From Aeromonas dhakensis (GTDB lineage: Bacteria; Pseudomonadota; Gammaproteobacteria; Enterobacterales; Aeromonadaceae), in NCBI RefSeq assembly GCF_000820305.1, contig NZ_CDBH01000029.1, forward strand, positions 124,001 to 188,000: 64,000 nt of DNA, given 5' to 3'. Positions 53,037 through 61,655 of this stretch are shown here, piece by piece; the first letter of the stretch is position 1; each line of letters begins with the position of its first letter. The translations under genes were made by a program, and so were the position numbers. The notes beneath the pieces are model-generated. The model ran no database searches. It was not told where the DNA came from and saw only the letters and a list, made by a program, of their open reading frames with translations.

Positions 53037-53963
53037 ATGAAAAAACCAACTGTCGTCGTCGCCCTGGGTGGCAATGCCCTGCTCCGTCGTGGCGAGCCCC
53101 TTGAAGCAGATATCCAGCGCAAGAACATCGCCACCGCCGCCAAGACCATCGCCCTGATCGCTCAGGAGTACAACGTGGTGCTGGTGCATGGCAACGGCCC
53201 GCAAGTCGGTCTGCTGGCCCTGCAAAACAGTGCCTACACCAAGGTATCCCCCTATCCGCTGGATGTGCTGGGTGCCGAGTCCCAGGGCATGATCGGCTAC
53301 ATGCTGATCCAGGAATTGAAGAACCTGATGCCGAGCCGCAACGTCACCGCGCTGCTGACCCAGGTGCAGGTTGACCCGCAAGATCCGGCCTTCGTCAATC
53401 CGACCAAATTCATCGGTCCCGTCTACGAAGAGGCTGAAGCCCGCGCCCTGGCCGCAGAGAAGCAGTGGGTGGTCAAGGCTGACGGCAAGTTCTTCCGCCG
53501 CGTGGTGCCGTCTCCACTGCCCCAGCGCATCGTCGAAGGCGACGCCATCGAAACCCTGATCGCCCAGGGCCACCTCATCATCTGTACCGGTGGTGGTGGC
53601 ATCCCTGTGACCTGGGATGGTCAGAGCCTGACCGGTATCGAAGCCGTCATCGACAAGGACATGTCTGCCGCCTACCTGGCCAAGCAGATCAAGGCCGACG
53701 CCCTGCTGATCCTGACCGATGCCGATGCCGTCTACCTGGACTGGGGCAAACCGACCCAGCGTCCGCTGCGGATCACCAGCCCGGACGAGCTGGCCGGGGT
53801 CAAGTTCGACGCAGGCTCCATGGGGCCCAAGGTCGAAGCCTCCTGCGAATTCGTCAAGGCGACCGGCGGGATGGTCGGCATAGGTGCACTGGACGATGGC
53901 CTGGCCATCCTCAAGGGCGAAGCCGGCACCAATATCGTCGCCACCCGTACCGTGAATGCGTAA
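53037..53963 (+). CDS. arcC: carbamate kinase
   Basis: 308 residues. Makes ATP from carbamoyl phosphate and ADP, the energy-yielding step of the pathway. Amino-acid kinase fold: VVVALGGNALLRRGEP at residue 5, VLVHGNGPQVGLLALQN near 48, IICTGGGGIPV near 181, IDKDMSAAYLAKQIKADALLI near 205. The gene follows arcA by 62 bases and has GAGAGTAACACTC before ATG 53037. Confidence 0.96.
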   Translation: MKKPTVVVALGGNALLRRGEPLEADIQRKNIATAAKTIALIAQEYNVVLVHGNGPQVGLLALQNSAYTKVSPYPLDVLGAESQGMIGYMLIQELKNLMPSRNVTALLTQVQVDPQDPAFVNPTKFIGPVYEEAEARALAAEKQWVVKADGKFFRRVVPSPLPQRIVEGDAIETLIAQGHLIICTGGGGIPVTWDGQSLTGIEAVIDKDMSAAYLAKQIKADALLILTDADAVYLDWGKPTQRPLRITSPDELAGVKFDAGSMGPKVEASCEFVKATGGMVGIGALDDGLAILKGEAGTNIVATRTVNA

Positions 53964-54042
53964 TTACCGACATATGTACTGAGAATGCGTAGTCAACACT
54001 ACTGCCTGAATTGGTCTGAAACAAATATAGAGAGAACTCATC

Positions 54043-55047
54043 ATGGCTTTTAATCTGCGTAACCGTAACTTCCTGAAACTGCTGGACTTCACCCCGCGCG
54101 AAATCCAATACATGATCGATCTGGCCATCGACCTGAAGAAAGCCAAATACGGTGGCTATGAGCGCAAACACCTGACCGGCAAGAACATCGCCCTGATCTT
54201 CGAGAAGACCTCCACCCGTACCCGTTGTGCGTTTGAAGTGGCGGCCTTCGACCAGGGCGCGCAAGTATCTTACCTCGGCCCGAGCGGTTCCCAGATCGGC
54301 CACAAGGAGTCCATGAAGGACACCGCCCGGGTGCTGGGCCGCATGTATGACGGCATTGAATACCGTGGCTATGGCCAGGAGATCGTCGAAGAGCTGGGTG
54401 CCCACGCCGGCGTCCCGGTCTGGAACGGCCTGACCAACGAATTCCACCCGACCCAGATCTTGGCCGACTTCATGACCATGCTGGAGCACGGCAAGGGCAA
54501 ACGCCTGGATCAAATCAAGTTCGCCTACTTGGGTGACGCCCGCAACAACATGGGTAACTCCCTGATGGTCGGTGCCGCCAAGATGGGCATGGACATCCGC
54601 CTGGTCGCGCCGAAAGCCTTCTGGCCGGAAGAAGAGCTGGTTGCCAAGTGCCGACTGATCGCCGAAGAGACAGGCGCACGCATCACCCTGACCGAAGATG
54701 TGAAAGAGGGTGTGCTGGGGACCGATTTCCTCTACACCGACGTCTGGGTTTCCATGGGTGAAGCGAAAGAAGCCTGGGATCAGCGCGTCAAACTGATGAC
54801 CCCGTATCAGGTCAACATGGACGTCATCAACGCCACCAAGAACCCGGATGTGAAGTTCATGCACTGCCTGCCGGCGTTCCACAACGATGAAACCACCATG
54901 GGCAAGGAAGTGGCTGACAAATACGGCATGAAAGGCCTGGAAGTGACCGAGGACGTGTTCGAATCCGAGCACAGCATCGTGTTCGACGAGGCCGAAAACC
55001 GGATGCACACCATCAAGGCAGTGATGGTTGCTACGCTGGGCGACTAA
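54043..55047 (+). CDS. arcB: ornithine carbamoyltransferase (catabolic, in arc operon)
   Basis: 334 residues. Phosphorolyses citrulline to ornithine and carbamoyl phosphate. Carbamoyl phosphate site [13 protein letters not shown] near residue 54, [23 protein letters not shown] near 140, and ornithine site with [10 protein letters not shown] near 272. Placed between arcC and the arcD-like carrier, so catabolic use is inferred; sequence alone does not exclude an anabolic (argF) role. Order arcA-arcC-arcB-arcD differs from the arcDABC of Pseudomonas. Confidence 0.94.
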   Translation: MAFNLRNRNFLKLLDFTPREIQYMIDLAIDLKKAKYGGYERKHLTGKNIALIFEKTSTRTRCAFEVAAFDQGAQVSYLGPSGSQIGHKESMKDTARVLGRMYDGIEYRGYGQEIVEELGAHAGVPVWNGLTNEFHPTQILADFMTMLEHGKGKRLDQIKFAYLGDARNNMGNSLMVGAAKMGMDIRLVAPKAFWPEEELVAKCRLIAEETGARITLTEDVKEGVLGTDFLYTDVWVSMGEAKEAWDQRVKLMTPYQVNMDVINATKNPDVKFMHCLPAFHNDETTMGKEVADKYGMKGLEVTEDVFESEHSIVFDEAENRMHTIKAVMVATLGD

Positions 55048-55062
55048 GGTCGCAGTAGTGGT

Positions 55063-55086
55063 GCCGGGGGGTGACCCCCGGCTTTT
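55063..55086 (+). terminator. hairpin terminator or attenuator after arcB
   Basis: 8-bp stem GCCGGGGG / CCCCCGGC, GTGA loop, TTTT. It probably reduces transcription into the carrier gene. Confidence 0.65.
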
Positions 55087-55170
55087 CGACCATGTGACAG
55101 CGGCATAATACCTCCAACCCTACGACCCGCAGCCTGCATGGATACCACACCCACAGAAGGAAGCTGGACC

Positions 55171-56577
55171 ATGACCAAATTCAAGTTCCCGTCAGCCTAC
55201 ACGATACTATTCGTGCTGATCGCCCTGGTGGCCGCCCTGAGCTGGATAGTGCCGGCCGGCAAATACGAAATGACCATGAACGAAGCCCTCGGCAAGGAAG
55301 TGCCGGTGGCCGGTACCTACAAGCTGGTAGAGGGCAATCCCCAGGGGATCGTCGACGTGCTGCTGGCGCCGATCGATGGTCTCTACAACCATGACACCTA
55401 CGAGGCAGGCGCCATCGACGTCTCCCTCTTCATCCTGATCATCGGTGGTTTTCTTGGCATAGTGACCAAGACCGGTGCCATCGATGCCGGTATCGAACGG
55501 GTGACCGACCGCCTGCGCGGCCGTGAAGAGTGGATGATCCCGATCCTGATGGCACTGTTCGCCGCAGGGGGCACCATCTACGGCATGGCGGAAGAGTCCC
55601 TGCCGTTCTATACCCTGCTGGTGCCGGTGATGATGGCCGCCCGCTTCGACCCGGTGGTGGCTGCTGCAACTGTGCTGCTGGGGGCCGGTATCGGTACTCT
55701 GGGTTCCACCATCAACCCGTTTGCCACCGTGATCGCCGCCAACGCCGCCGGCATCTCCTTTACCGATGGCATCTGGCTGCGCGTCGCCATGCTGGTGGCC
55801 GGCTGGCTGCTCTGCGTGGCCTATGTGATGCGCTACGCCAAGATGGTGCGCAGCGACCCCAGCAAATCCCTGGTGGCTGACAAGTGGGAAGAGAACCGTG
55901 CCCACTTCCTCGGCAACAAGAGCGACCAGATGCTGGAGTTCACCCTGACCCGCAAGATAGTGCTGGGCATCTTCGTCGCCGCCTTCGCCGTGATGATCTA
56001 CGGGGTAGCCGTGCTGGGCTGGTGGATGGCGCAGATCTCCGGTGTGTTCCTGGCTGCCGCCATCATAGTCGGCGTCATCTCCCGCATGAGCGAGGAGGAG
56101 CTGACCTCCAACTTCATCGACGGTGCCCGCGACCTGCTCGGCGTGGCCCTGATCATCGGTATCGCCCGCGGTATCGTGGTGGTGATGGACAACGGCATGA
56201 TCACCCACACCATACTGCACAGCGCGGAAGGGATAGTGACCGGCCTCTCCACAGTAGTGTTCATCAACGTGATGTTCGTGCTGGAAGTGGTGCTCTCCTT
56301 CCTGGTGCCGTCCTCCTCCGGCCTGGCCGTGCTGACCATGCCGATCATGGCGCCGCTGGCAGACTTTGCCAACGTGGGTCGCGAGCTGGTGGTCACCGCT
56401 TACCAGTCCGCCTCCGGTCTGGTGAACCTGGTGACCCCGACCTCTGCCGTGGTCATGGGTGGCCTGGCCATCGCCAAGGTTCCCTATGTACGTTGGCTGA
56501 AATGGGTAGCCCCGCTGCTCGGCCTGCTGACCGTGCTGATCGTGGTCTGCTTGAGCCTGGGTGCCGTGCTGGCATAA
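55171..56577 (+). CDS. YfcC/ArcD-like amino acid carrier (probable arginine/ornithine antiporter)
   Basis: 468 residues, about 12 membrane segments. N-terminal LFVLIALVAALSWIVPAGKYE and the ILIIGGFLGIVTKTGAIDAGI, GMAEESLPFYTLLVP, SALVEV-like GLSTVVFINVMFVLEV and VPSSSGLAVLTMPIMAPL blocks are typical of the YfcC/DcuC-type carriers. In arc operons such proteins exchange arginine for ornithine; that role is inferred from context. ATG 55171 has AAGGAAG upstream; 11 extra in-frame residues from 55138 are unlikely. Confidence 0.85.
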   Translation: MTKFKFPSAYTILFVLIALVAALSWIVPAGKYEMTMNEALGKEVPVAGTYKLVEGNPQGIVDVLLAPIDGLYNHDTYEAGAIDVSLFILIIGGFLGIVTKTGAIDAGIERVTDRLRGREEWMIPILMALFAAGGTIYGMAEESLPFYTLLVPVMMAARFDPVVAAATVLLGAGIGTLGSTINPFATVIAANAAGISFTDGIWLRVAMLVAGWLLCVAYVMRYAKMVRSDPSKSLVADKWEENRAHFLGNKSDQMLEFTLTRKIVLGIFVAAFAVMIYGVAVLGWWMAQISGVFLAAAIIVGVISRMSEEELTSNFIDGARDLLGVALIIGIARGIVVVMDNGMITHTILHSAEGIVTGLSTVVFINVMFVLEVVLSFLVPSSSGLAVLTMPIMAPLADFANVGRELVVTAYQSASGLVNLVTPTSAVVMGGLAIAKVPYVRWLKWVAPLLGLLTVLIVVCLSLGAVLA

Positions 56578-56597
56578 ACACCGACAGACATAGCCGT

Positions 56598-56627
56598 AAA
56601 AACGGGAGCCGCTGGCTCCCGTTTTTT
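56598..56627 (+). terminator. rho-independent terminator of the arc operon
   Basis: 10-bp stem AACGGGAGCC / GGCTCCCGTT, GCT loop, then TTTT. Confidence 0.9.
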
Positions 56628-56684
56628 ATGGCAGACCACGAGGCGCAGCGCACAGATGGGATAAAAAGCCGATTGGCAGACAAC

Positions 56685-56708
56685 AAAAAGGCGACCCTGG
56701 GTCGCCTT
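56685..56708 (-). terminator. rho-independent terminator of argR
   Basis: Stem AAGGCGACC / GGTCGCCTT with a 3-base loop; minus-strand T-run from A residues 56685-56689. Confidence 0.85.
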
Positions 56709-56725
56709 GCTGCATTGGGGGGAGT

Positions 56726-57217
56726 CTAGCGCGCCTGTTCCAGAGTGCGCACCACGGCGGCGTGGGCCTGACGGGTGCGGCTGATGTGGCGCGGGGCGAC
56801 CAGCACCACGTCGTTGCCGGCGACGGCCCCCATGATCTCGGGATTGGCGTTGCGATCAAGCAGACGAGCCACCACGGTGGCGGCCCCTGGCGTGGTATGG
56901 ATCAACACCATCTGCTGGTTGTGCACCACGGCGCGCACCATGTCGTGAATGGAGCGAGTGCTGCCGGCGGGTTCCAGCTGTTCGTCAACCAGGGTGTAGA
57001 CCTTCTTGCCGTTGGCATTCTGCGCCTTGGCGACGCCGAGACGGCGCAGCAGGCGGGAGATGGTGGACTGGCTGATGTCGGCAAAGCCGCGCTCCGACAG
57101 CTCGCGGCGGATCTCTTCCTGGGTGCTGTAGCAGTGCTGGCCGATGATCTGGCGACAGGCATCCAGCTGGGCCAGATCGGGCTCTTGGGCAACGGGACGG
57201 CTGAGGGTCTTGACCAC
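56726..57217 (-). CDS. argR: arginine repressor/activator ArgR
   Basis: 163 residues (E. coli 156). Hexameric regulator with an N-terminal winged helix (CRQIIGQHCYSTQEEIRREL, ISQSTISRLLRRLGVAKA) and a C-terminal arginine-binding/oligomerisation core (TTPGAATVVARLLDRN, MGAVAGNDVVLV). GTG 57217 is chosen, as AAGGA lies 7 bases upstream; ATG starts further up lack a ribosome site. Convergent with the arc operon; ArgR activates arc genes and represses biosynthesis in several bacteria. Two inverted repeats lie in its promoter region. Confidence 0.92.
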   Translation of the reverse strand: MVKTLSRPVAQEPDLAQLDACRQIIGQHCYSTQEEIRRELSERGFADISQSTISRLLRRLGVAKAQNANGKKVYTLVDEQLEPAGSTRSIHDMVRAVVHNQQMVLIHTTPGAATVVARLLDRNANPEIMGAVAGNDVVLVAPRHISRTRQAHAAVVRTLEQAR

Positions 57218-57267
57218 GGCGAATTCCTTTGATGATGACCGACGGTAAACGCTCGATATCTGCCGCA

Positions 57268-57286
57268 TTTGCTGAATATCAGCAAA
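57268..57286. repeat. 19-base inverted repeat in the argR promoter region
   Basis: TTTGCTGA-ATA-TCAGCAAA, 8-bp perfect arms. It may be an autoregulatory operator; it is not a standard ARG box (TGAAT-N4-ATTCA). Confidence 0.5.
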
Positions 57287-57350
57287 AAATACTGGCAATC
57301 AATGCACTGGCAGGAAATGAGCGGGAATAGCTCTCTTTGGATGGCAAATT

Positions 57351-57366
57351 ATAACCAACTGGTTAT
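57351..57366. repeat. 16-base inverted repeat between argR and pyrI
   Basis: ATAACCA-AC-TGGTTAT, 7-bp perfect arms, an operator-like dyad about 140 bases upstream of argR. Confidence 0.45.
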
Positions 57367-57386
57367 TTGGTGATGTGACAGGGGTC

Positions 57387-57409
57387 AAAAATGGGCCCCT
57401 TGGGGCCCA
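57387..57409 (-). terminator. rho-independent terminator of pyrBI
   Basis: Stem TGGGCCCC / GGGGCCCA with a TT loop; the minus strand exits into TTTTT (57391-57387). Confidence 0.9.
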
Positions 57410-57435
57410 CCTGGATATCTTTTTGAGTCTGGTTC

Positions 57436-57900
57436 TCAGTAACGTTCGCTGACGATGTCCTGGGTGAAGGACTTCTCGCAGTATTTGCACTTCATCCGTA
57501 CCGCGCCTTTCACCTCGCGCACCCGGAAGTAGCTCTCCACCGGCTCGTTGTGGGAGATGCAGTTGGAGTTGGGACAGTGGAACACCCCGGCGATGAACTC
57601 CGGCAGCTTGAGCTGGTGCTTCTTCACCACGGCGAAGTCTTCGATGATGTTGACGGTCGCCTTGGGGGCGAACAGCGCCAGCTGGTTGGCCTGCTGCTCG
57701 GTCAGGCGGGTGTTCTCGATCTTGATGAGATCCTTTTTGCCGAGGGCGCCGGATTTGAGGTTGAAGCCGACGGTGATCCGCTCCTGGGTCTCTACCAGCT
57801 GGAACAGCTTGAGGATCTTGATGCCCTGGCCGGCGGGGACGTGGTCGATGACGGAGCCGTGACGGATGGCTTCGACTTGCAGTTGGTTCTTGTCAGACAT
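57436..57900 (-). CDS. pyrI: aspartate carbamoyltransferase regulatory chain
   Basis: 154 residues (E. coli 153). Allosteric subunit binding CTP/ATP. N-terminal nucleotide domain ([22 protein letters not shown] near residue 9) and a C-terminal zinc domain with four Cys: CPNSNC near 110 and CKYC near 139. It follows pyrB by 16 bases in the usual pyrBI order. Confidence 0.97.
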   Translation of the reverse strand: MSDKNQLQVEAIRHGSVIDHVPAGQGIKILKLFQLVETQERITVGFNLKSGALGKKDLIKIENTRLTEQQANQLALFAPKATVNIIEDFAVVKKHQLKLPEFIAGVFHCPNSNCISHNEPVESYFRVREVKGAVRMKCKYCEKSFTQDIVSERY

Positions 57901-57916
57901 GATGTTCCCCTTTCCG

Positions 57917-58837
57917 TTAGACAGTTTCGTTCAGTACCAGAGCCAGCAGTGCCTGGCGCGCATAGACCCCGTTCTCCGCCTGCTGGAAGTAGTAGGCGTG
58001 GGGCGTCTTGTCGACCGCGACGTCGATCTCGTCGACGCGGGGCAGGGGATGCAGGATCTTCATGGTGGGCTTGGCCCCTTCCAGGGTGGCCAGTTCCAGC
58101 ACGAACTTGGCGGCCATGTGCTTGTACTCGGTCTCGTCGAAGCGCTCTTTCTGGACCCGGGTCATGTAGAGGATGTCGAGCTCAGGCATCACCTCTTCCA
58201 TGGTTTCATGCACGCTGAACTGGATGCCCTTCTCTTCCAGCTCTTCGCAGATGTAGTCCGGCATCGCCAGCGCTTCCGGCGAGATGAAGAAGAAGCGGCA
58301 GTTGAACAGGCTGAGGGCCTGGGCCAGGGAGTGCACGGTGCGGCCGTACTTGAGGTCACCGACGAAGGCGACGTTGAGGCCGTCCAGCTTGCCCTGGGTC
58401 TCGCGGATGGAGAAGAGGTCGAGCAGGGTCTGGGTCGGATGCTGGTTGGAGCCGTCGCCGCCGTTGATGACCGGCACGCGGGAGAATTCGGAGGCGAGGC
58501 GGGCCGCCCCCTCTTTCGGATGACGCATCACCACCGCATCCGTGTAGGAGCCGATGATCTTGATGGAGTCGGCCAGGGTTTCACCCTTCTTGGCACTGGT
58601 GTTGCCACCGTCGGCGAAGCCGATGATGTTGCCACCCAGGCGCTGCACCGCGGTCTCGAAGGAGAGGCGGGTGCGGGTAGAGGCTTCGAAGAAGCAGCTG
58701 GCGACCAGCTTGTCTTTCAGCAAGCGGGTGTCGGGCTCGGCCTTCAACCGTTGTGCGGTTGAGACTACCAGTTCCATTTCAGACCGGGTCAGGTCCGTGA
58801 TGGAGATGACATGTTTCTTATAGAGTGGATTGGTCAT
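57917..58837 (-). CDS. pyrB: aspartate carbamoyltransferase catalytic chain
   Basis: 306 residues (E. coli 311). Carbamoyl phosphate site [15 protein letters not shown] near residue 49, the flexible loop Ser/Lys in [13 protein letters not shown] near 78, [17 protein letters not shown] near 127 and HPLPRVDEI near 262. ATG 58837 (MTNPLYKKH) has GGGA 9 bases upstream; ATG 58846 would abut it. Preceded by a leader peptide and an attenuator hairpin, so expression should rise when UTP falls. Confidence 0.97.
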   Translation of the reverse strand: MTNPLYKKHVISITDLTRSEMELVVSTAQRLKAEPDTRLLKDKLVASCFFEASTRTRLSFETAVQRLGGNIIGFADGGNTSAKKGETLADSIKIIGSYTDAVVMRHPKEGAARLASEFSRVPVINGGDGSNQHPTQTLLDLFSIRETQGKLDGLNVAFVGDLKYGRTVHSLAQALSLFNCRFFFISPEALAMPDYICEELEEKGIQFSVHETMEEVMPELDILYMTRVQKERFDETEYKHMAAKFVLELATLEGAKPTMKILHPLPRVDEIDVAVDKTPHAYYFQQAENGVYARQALLALVLNETV

Positions 58838-59012
58838 CGTCTGCATTCCCTTTGACATCAATGAAGGTTTTTCGGGCACAAAAAAAAGCCCCTGAAACAG
58901 GGGCTTTTTTTGAAAACAATTGGGGATCTGTGGGTCGGGAACCGGAAACAACGGGGCCGCTCTGGTGCGCTCCACCCGTCTGCAAGGCTGTTTTTTTCAT
59001 CAAAAACTGCAT
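58818..59012 (-). CDS. pyrL: pyrBI leader peptide (PyrL-like)
   Basis: 64 codons from ATG 59012, preceded by AGGACAGGACG. The frame runs through the attenuator hairpin and ends 20 bases inside pyrB. It encodes [11 protein letters not shown] across the terminator, like the GAFFC stretch of E. coli PyrL (44 residues), because the GC stem and T-run encode it. Coupled translation when RNA polymerase pauses for UTP would prevent the hairpin. It is longer than in E. coli and overlaps the pyrB start, which is unusual. Confidence 0.7.
   Translation of the reverse strand: MQFLMKKTALQTGGAHQSGPVVSGSRPTDPQLFSKKAPVSGAFFCARKTFIDVKGNADDDQSTL
58880..58911 (-). terminator. pyrBI attenuator terminator
   Basis: Stem GCCCCTG / CAGGGGC (58888-58894, 58898-58904), AAA loop, flanked by A7 and T7 tracts, 43 bases before the pyrB ATG. 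Confidence 0.92.
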
Positions 59013-59045
59013 CGTCCTGTCCTGACCTTTTTTCAAACCGGACAG

Positions 59046-59073
59046 ATTATAGAGTCGCATTTTGAATTGTCAA
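59046..59073 (-). promoter_or_regulatory. consensus sigma-70 promoter of pyrLBI
   Basis: Minus strand TTGACA (59073-59068), 16-base spacer, TATAAT (59051-59046): both hexamers are perfect. Start ~59039. Confidence 0.9.
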
Positions 59074-59111
59074 AAATTTATTTCAAAGGCAAGATTTACG
59101 CAGAAAAACGT

Positions 59112-59654
59112 TTAAGTGCTGCGAACAGGTCGGCAAACCCACACCTGATGCTGGGGCTGCAGTGGCTCGTCATCATGCACCATGGCACGCAGATAGCCGA
59201 GCCTGTGGTGCCCTTCCAGCAGGCAGTAGGGGTGGGGCAGGGGTTGTCCGTTCGGGTAGCTGTCCCCTGCCGTCGATGCCAGCACTATGATGGGTTCTGG
59301 CCAACTCCCTTCACGCAACATCCTCTCCCCGAGCCAGGAGCTTCGCACGTAGCGGTTGCTGCGCAACATCTCGCCCCAGCGTTCGATCACCTCCATATGG
59401 CGGGAATCTATCTGGTCGATGATCCGGGCGGTGGGCCAGCTCTCGCACTCGAACTGATGGCGGGCGAGATCGATAAAGCTCCAGTTGGACTCAAAACCGC
59501 GCCAATGGCGATAAATCCACTGGATGAGCACATTTTCGGGAATGAAGGGCACCAGCGGGGCGACCCGCGCCAGATAGTCGGGCAGCGTCTCGGTTTTGCT
59601 TTCATCCCTGAAGTTGAGCGGTGCAAGTTGTTGCAGTAACCGGTAATTGAGCAT
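59112..59654 (-). CDS. uncharacterised protein with a ParB/sulfiredoxin-like EGHHR motif
   Basis: 180 residues, no signal or membrane segment. YCLLEGHHRLGYLRAMV near residue 142 resembles the G-H-HR-x6 motif of the ParB/Srx fold, here after a hydrophobic IIVLAS strand; the N-terminal half (LPDYLARVAPLVPFIPENVLIQWIYRH, divided at its centre) is helical. The start has AGGGGG 6 bases before ATG 59654. Flanked by pyrBI and tRNA-Trp with no partner gene. ParB-fold proteins include DNA-binding, nuclease and kinase types; I cannot choose. Confidence 0.6.
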   Translation of the reverse strand: MLNYRLLQQLAPLNFRDESKTETLPDYLARVAPLVPFIPENVLIQWIYRHWRGFESNWSFIDLARHQFECESWPTARIIDQIDSRHMEVIERWGEMLRSNRYVRSSWLGERMLREGSWPEPIIVLASTAGDSYPNGQPLPHPYCLLEGHHRLGYLRAMVHDDEPLQPQHQVWVCRPVRST

Positions 59655-59726
59655 GTGCAGCCCCCTTCTTGCCTGGCCCCAAGCTTAACCCTACCCCCAT
59701 TGCGGTCAGTTTCCTACCCAAACAAG

Positions 59727-59740
59727 GCTGTAAATACAGC
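59727..59740. repeat. 14-base palindrome upstream of the EGHHR protein gene
   Basis: GCTGTAAATACAGC. It has CTGT/ACAG arms as in LexA boxes, but only 4 bases between them rather than 8, so it is not a standard LexA site. Confidence 0.4.
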
Positions 59741-59819
59741 AGGTTACCCATTGGAGCTGCATAAATTGGCGGGATCTGCTCGTCCTTTGCTCAATCGCAC
59801 CGAAAGTGAGAAAAAAGCC

Positions 59820-59847
59820 TTTACCTTTGAAACCCGCTTTGTATACT
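59820..59847 (+). promoter_or_regulatory. sigma-70 promoter of tRNA-Trp
   Basis: TTTACC (59820-59825), 16-base spacer, TATACT (59842-59847), followed by the discriminator ACGCCTC. Confidence 0.65.
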
Positions 59848-59863
59848 ACGCCTCGTTTGTTGC

Positions 59864-59940
59864 AGGGGCGTAGTTCCAATTGGTAGAACAGCGGTCTCCA
59901 AAACCGATGGTTGCGGGTTCGAGTCCTGCCGCCCCTGCCA
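59864..59940 (+). tRNA. tRNA-Trp, anticodon CCA
   Basis: 77 bases with encoded CCA. Acceptor AGGGGCG (59864-59870) pairs with CGCCCCT (59930-59936). The anticodon loop TCTCCAAAA contains CCA. Nearly identical to E. coli tRNA-Trp at the 5' side (TAGTTC-CAATTGGTAGA), with one extra D-arm base. Confidence 0.97.
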
Positions 59941-59949
59941 TTTTCAGAG

Positions 59950-59976
59950 AAGCCAGCTCATTGAGCTGGCTTTTCG
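59950..59976 (+). terminator. rho-independent terminator of tRNA-Trp
   Basis: 10-bp stem AAGCCAGCTC / GAGCTGGCTT, ATT loop, then TT. The following 59977-60235 shows no gene. Confidence 0.8.
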
Positions 59977-60235
59977 CTTTTCCGGGCCTGCCACTCTCCT
60001 TTTGCACATCCCCTTGTGCCGCCTGCTCTCCTGGCCTGGTTGCTCTCCCCATACCCGCATATCCCAACCCGCTAGTCGCTATTGCGCCACTCTGCCCTGT
60101 CGTTTCTGGCAATCGTGCCGCCGGGCCCCCTGTGCTACATAACAGGGTCGGTGCCCTGGCATGCTGCTGGCAGGCCGGCACTCAATGCTCAAGCCGTGGA
60201 TTGTGGGCGTGAACATCAGCTGAGGAGAGCGAACC

Positions 60236-61606
60236 ATGAACAAGGCAGTGGAAACCCGATTGAACAAGTCCCGACCCGGCGGCTGGATCCCCCAGGATGG
60301 GGCCCATGTCGAGCGCTGGATCCGGCGGATCAAGCACTACGTGAACCAGCAGCCGAGAGCGCTGGTCCCCCCCATCGCCGAGCTGCGGGATCTGGTCAAT
60401 GCCGACCCGGCGCTGCATGCCCAGGCCGAGGCCATGTTCAAGGAGGCCTGGCGCCACAAGCACCAGACCCCGCTCGGTCAGCCTGAGGTGCGTTCGTTCG
60501 AGGAGTTCCTCGGTCTGCTCAACGGCATCATGACCACGGCCCCCGAGGCCTATCAGGACATCCCCAGCCAGGAGCCGTCCGGCCTCATCGGCTTTCCCAT
60601 CAATGCCCTGCTCGACTGGCCCATGGCCACCCGCTCCGGCTACCAGTTTTTTGCCAATGCCCTGGTCAACCAGCAGTTCAAGAAGATCCTCGACTACTGG
60701 GCCCAGTTCCTGCAAAGCCCGGCTTCCCGCTATGTGCTGACCGAGCCGGTAAGCCGGCTGGATCGCGAGACCCTGGTGGTGCCCTGGCTTGGCAAGGCGG
60801 CCAAGGCCGAGATGGTGCAGGTGGCGAACGAAGCGGTCGGGGAGGGGCCCAACCCCACTCCGGGCAGCTTCGAGCAGATCTTCGAGTGCGAGCCGGCGGC
60901 CGATTACCACGGCTTCGGCTGCTGGGACGACTTCTTCACCCGGCGTTTTCGGGCCGGGGTGCGGCCGGTATCTGCGCCGACGGATGACAGTGTCATCGTC
61001 AACGCCTGCGAGTCGGCGCCGCTGCAGGTGCGCAAGGAGGTGAGCCGCAGCGATCAGTTCTGGCTCAAGGGGCAGCCCTATTCGCTGGAGAACATGCTCG
61101 ATTTTGACGATCTGGCCCCCCGTTTCGAGGGCGGCACCGTCTATCAGGCCTTCCTCAGCGCGCTCAGCTACCACCGCTGGCACAGCCCGGTGAGCGGCAC
61201 CATCCGCAAGGTACGCGTCGTCAACGGCACCTACTATCTGGAGAACCAGTTCGAAGGCTTTGCCGACCCGCAGGGGGCGGATCCCAGCGCCCCCAACAAC
61301 TCCCAGCCGTTTCTCACCTCGGTGGCGACCCGGGCACTCATCTTCATCGAGGCGGACAACCCCAAAATCGGTCTGATGTGCGTGGTGCCGGTGGGGATGG
61401 CCGAGGTGTCGAGCTGCGAGATCACGGTGCAGGCGGGGGATCGGGTGCAGAAGGGGGATCCGCTCGGCATGTTCCACTTCGGCGGCTCCACCCACTGTCT
61501 GCTGTTTCGCCCCGGCGTCAGGCTGGAGTTTGACTTCCATGGCCAGACCCCAGGGCTGGATGCGACCAATATGCGGCTCAATACCGCCATCGCCCGGGTC
61601 AAGTAG
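60236..61606 (+). CDS. phosphatidylserine decarboxylase-related protein, PsiD-like amino acid decarboxylase type
   Basis: 456 residues, too long and with the wrong N-terminus for housekeeping Psd (~300). Residues ~20-170 look like the PSDC/PsiD N-terminal domain; ~225-450 form a PS decarboxylase core with YHRWHSPVSGTI near 321. The self-cleavage motif is GGST (416-419) in FHFGGSTHCLLF; cleavage before Ser418 would make a 39-residue alpha chain with an N-terminal pyruvoyl group. PsiD acts on tryptophan. No membrane anchor is seen. ATG 60236 has GAGGAGAG upstream. Substrate unproven. Confidence 0.82.
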   Translation: MNKAVETRLNKSRPGGWIPQDGAHVERWIRRIKHYVNQQPRALVPPIAELRDLVNADPALHAQAEAMFKEAWRHKHQTPLGQPEVRSFEEFLGLLNGIMTTAPEAYQDIPSQEPSGLIGFPINALLDWPMATRSGYQFFANALVNQQFKKILDYWAQFLQSPASRYVLTEPVSRLDRETLVVPWLGKAAKAEMVQVANEAVGEGPNPTPGSFEQIFECEPAADYHGFGCWDDFFTRRFRAGVRPVSAPTDDSVIVNACESAPLQVRKEVSRSDQFWLKGQPYSLENMLDFDDLAPRFEGGTVYQAFLSALSYHRWHSPVSGTIRKVRVVNGTYYLENQFEGFADPQGADPSAPNNSQPFLTSVATRALIFIEADNPKIGLMCVVPVGMAEVSSCEITVQAGDRVQKGDPLGMFHFGGSTHCLLFRPGVRLEFDFHGQTPGLDATNMRLNTAIARVK

Positions 61607-61627
61607 CTCTGCCGGGCAGAGTATGGG

Positions 61628-61652
61628 AGGCCGCCTGCGGGCGGCCTTGTTG
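61628..61652 (+). terminator. hairpin after the PsiD-like gene
   Basis: 8-bp stem AGGCCGCC / GGCGGCCT, 4-base loop, then TGTTG; the T-run is weak. Confidence 0.55.
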
Positions 61653-61655
61653 CAT

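Noticed and set aside
59727-59740. GCTGTAAATACAGC as a LexA (SOS) box
   Set aside because: CTGT and ACAG arms are 4 bases apart, whereas enterobacterial LexA sites have 8.
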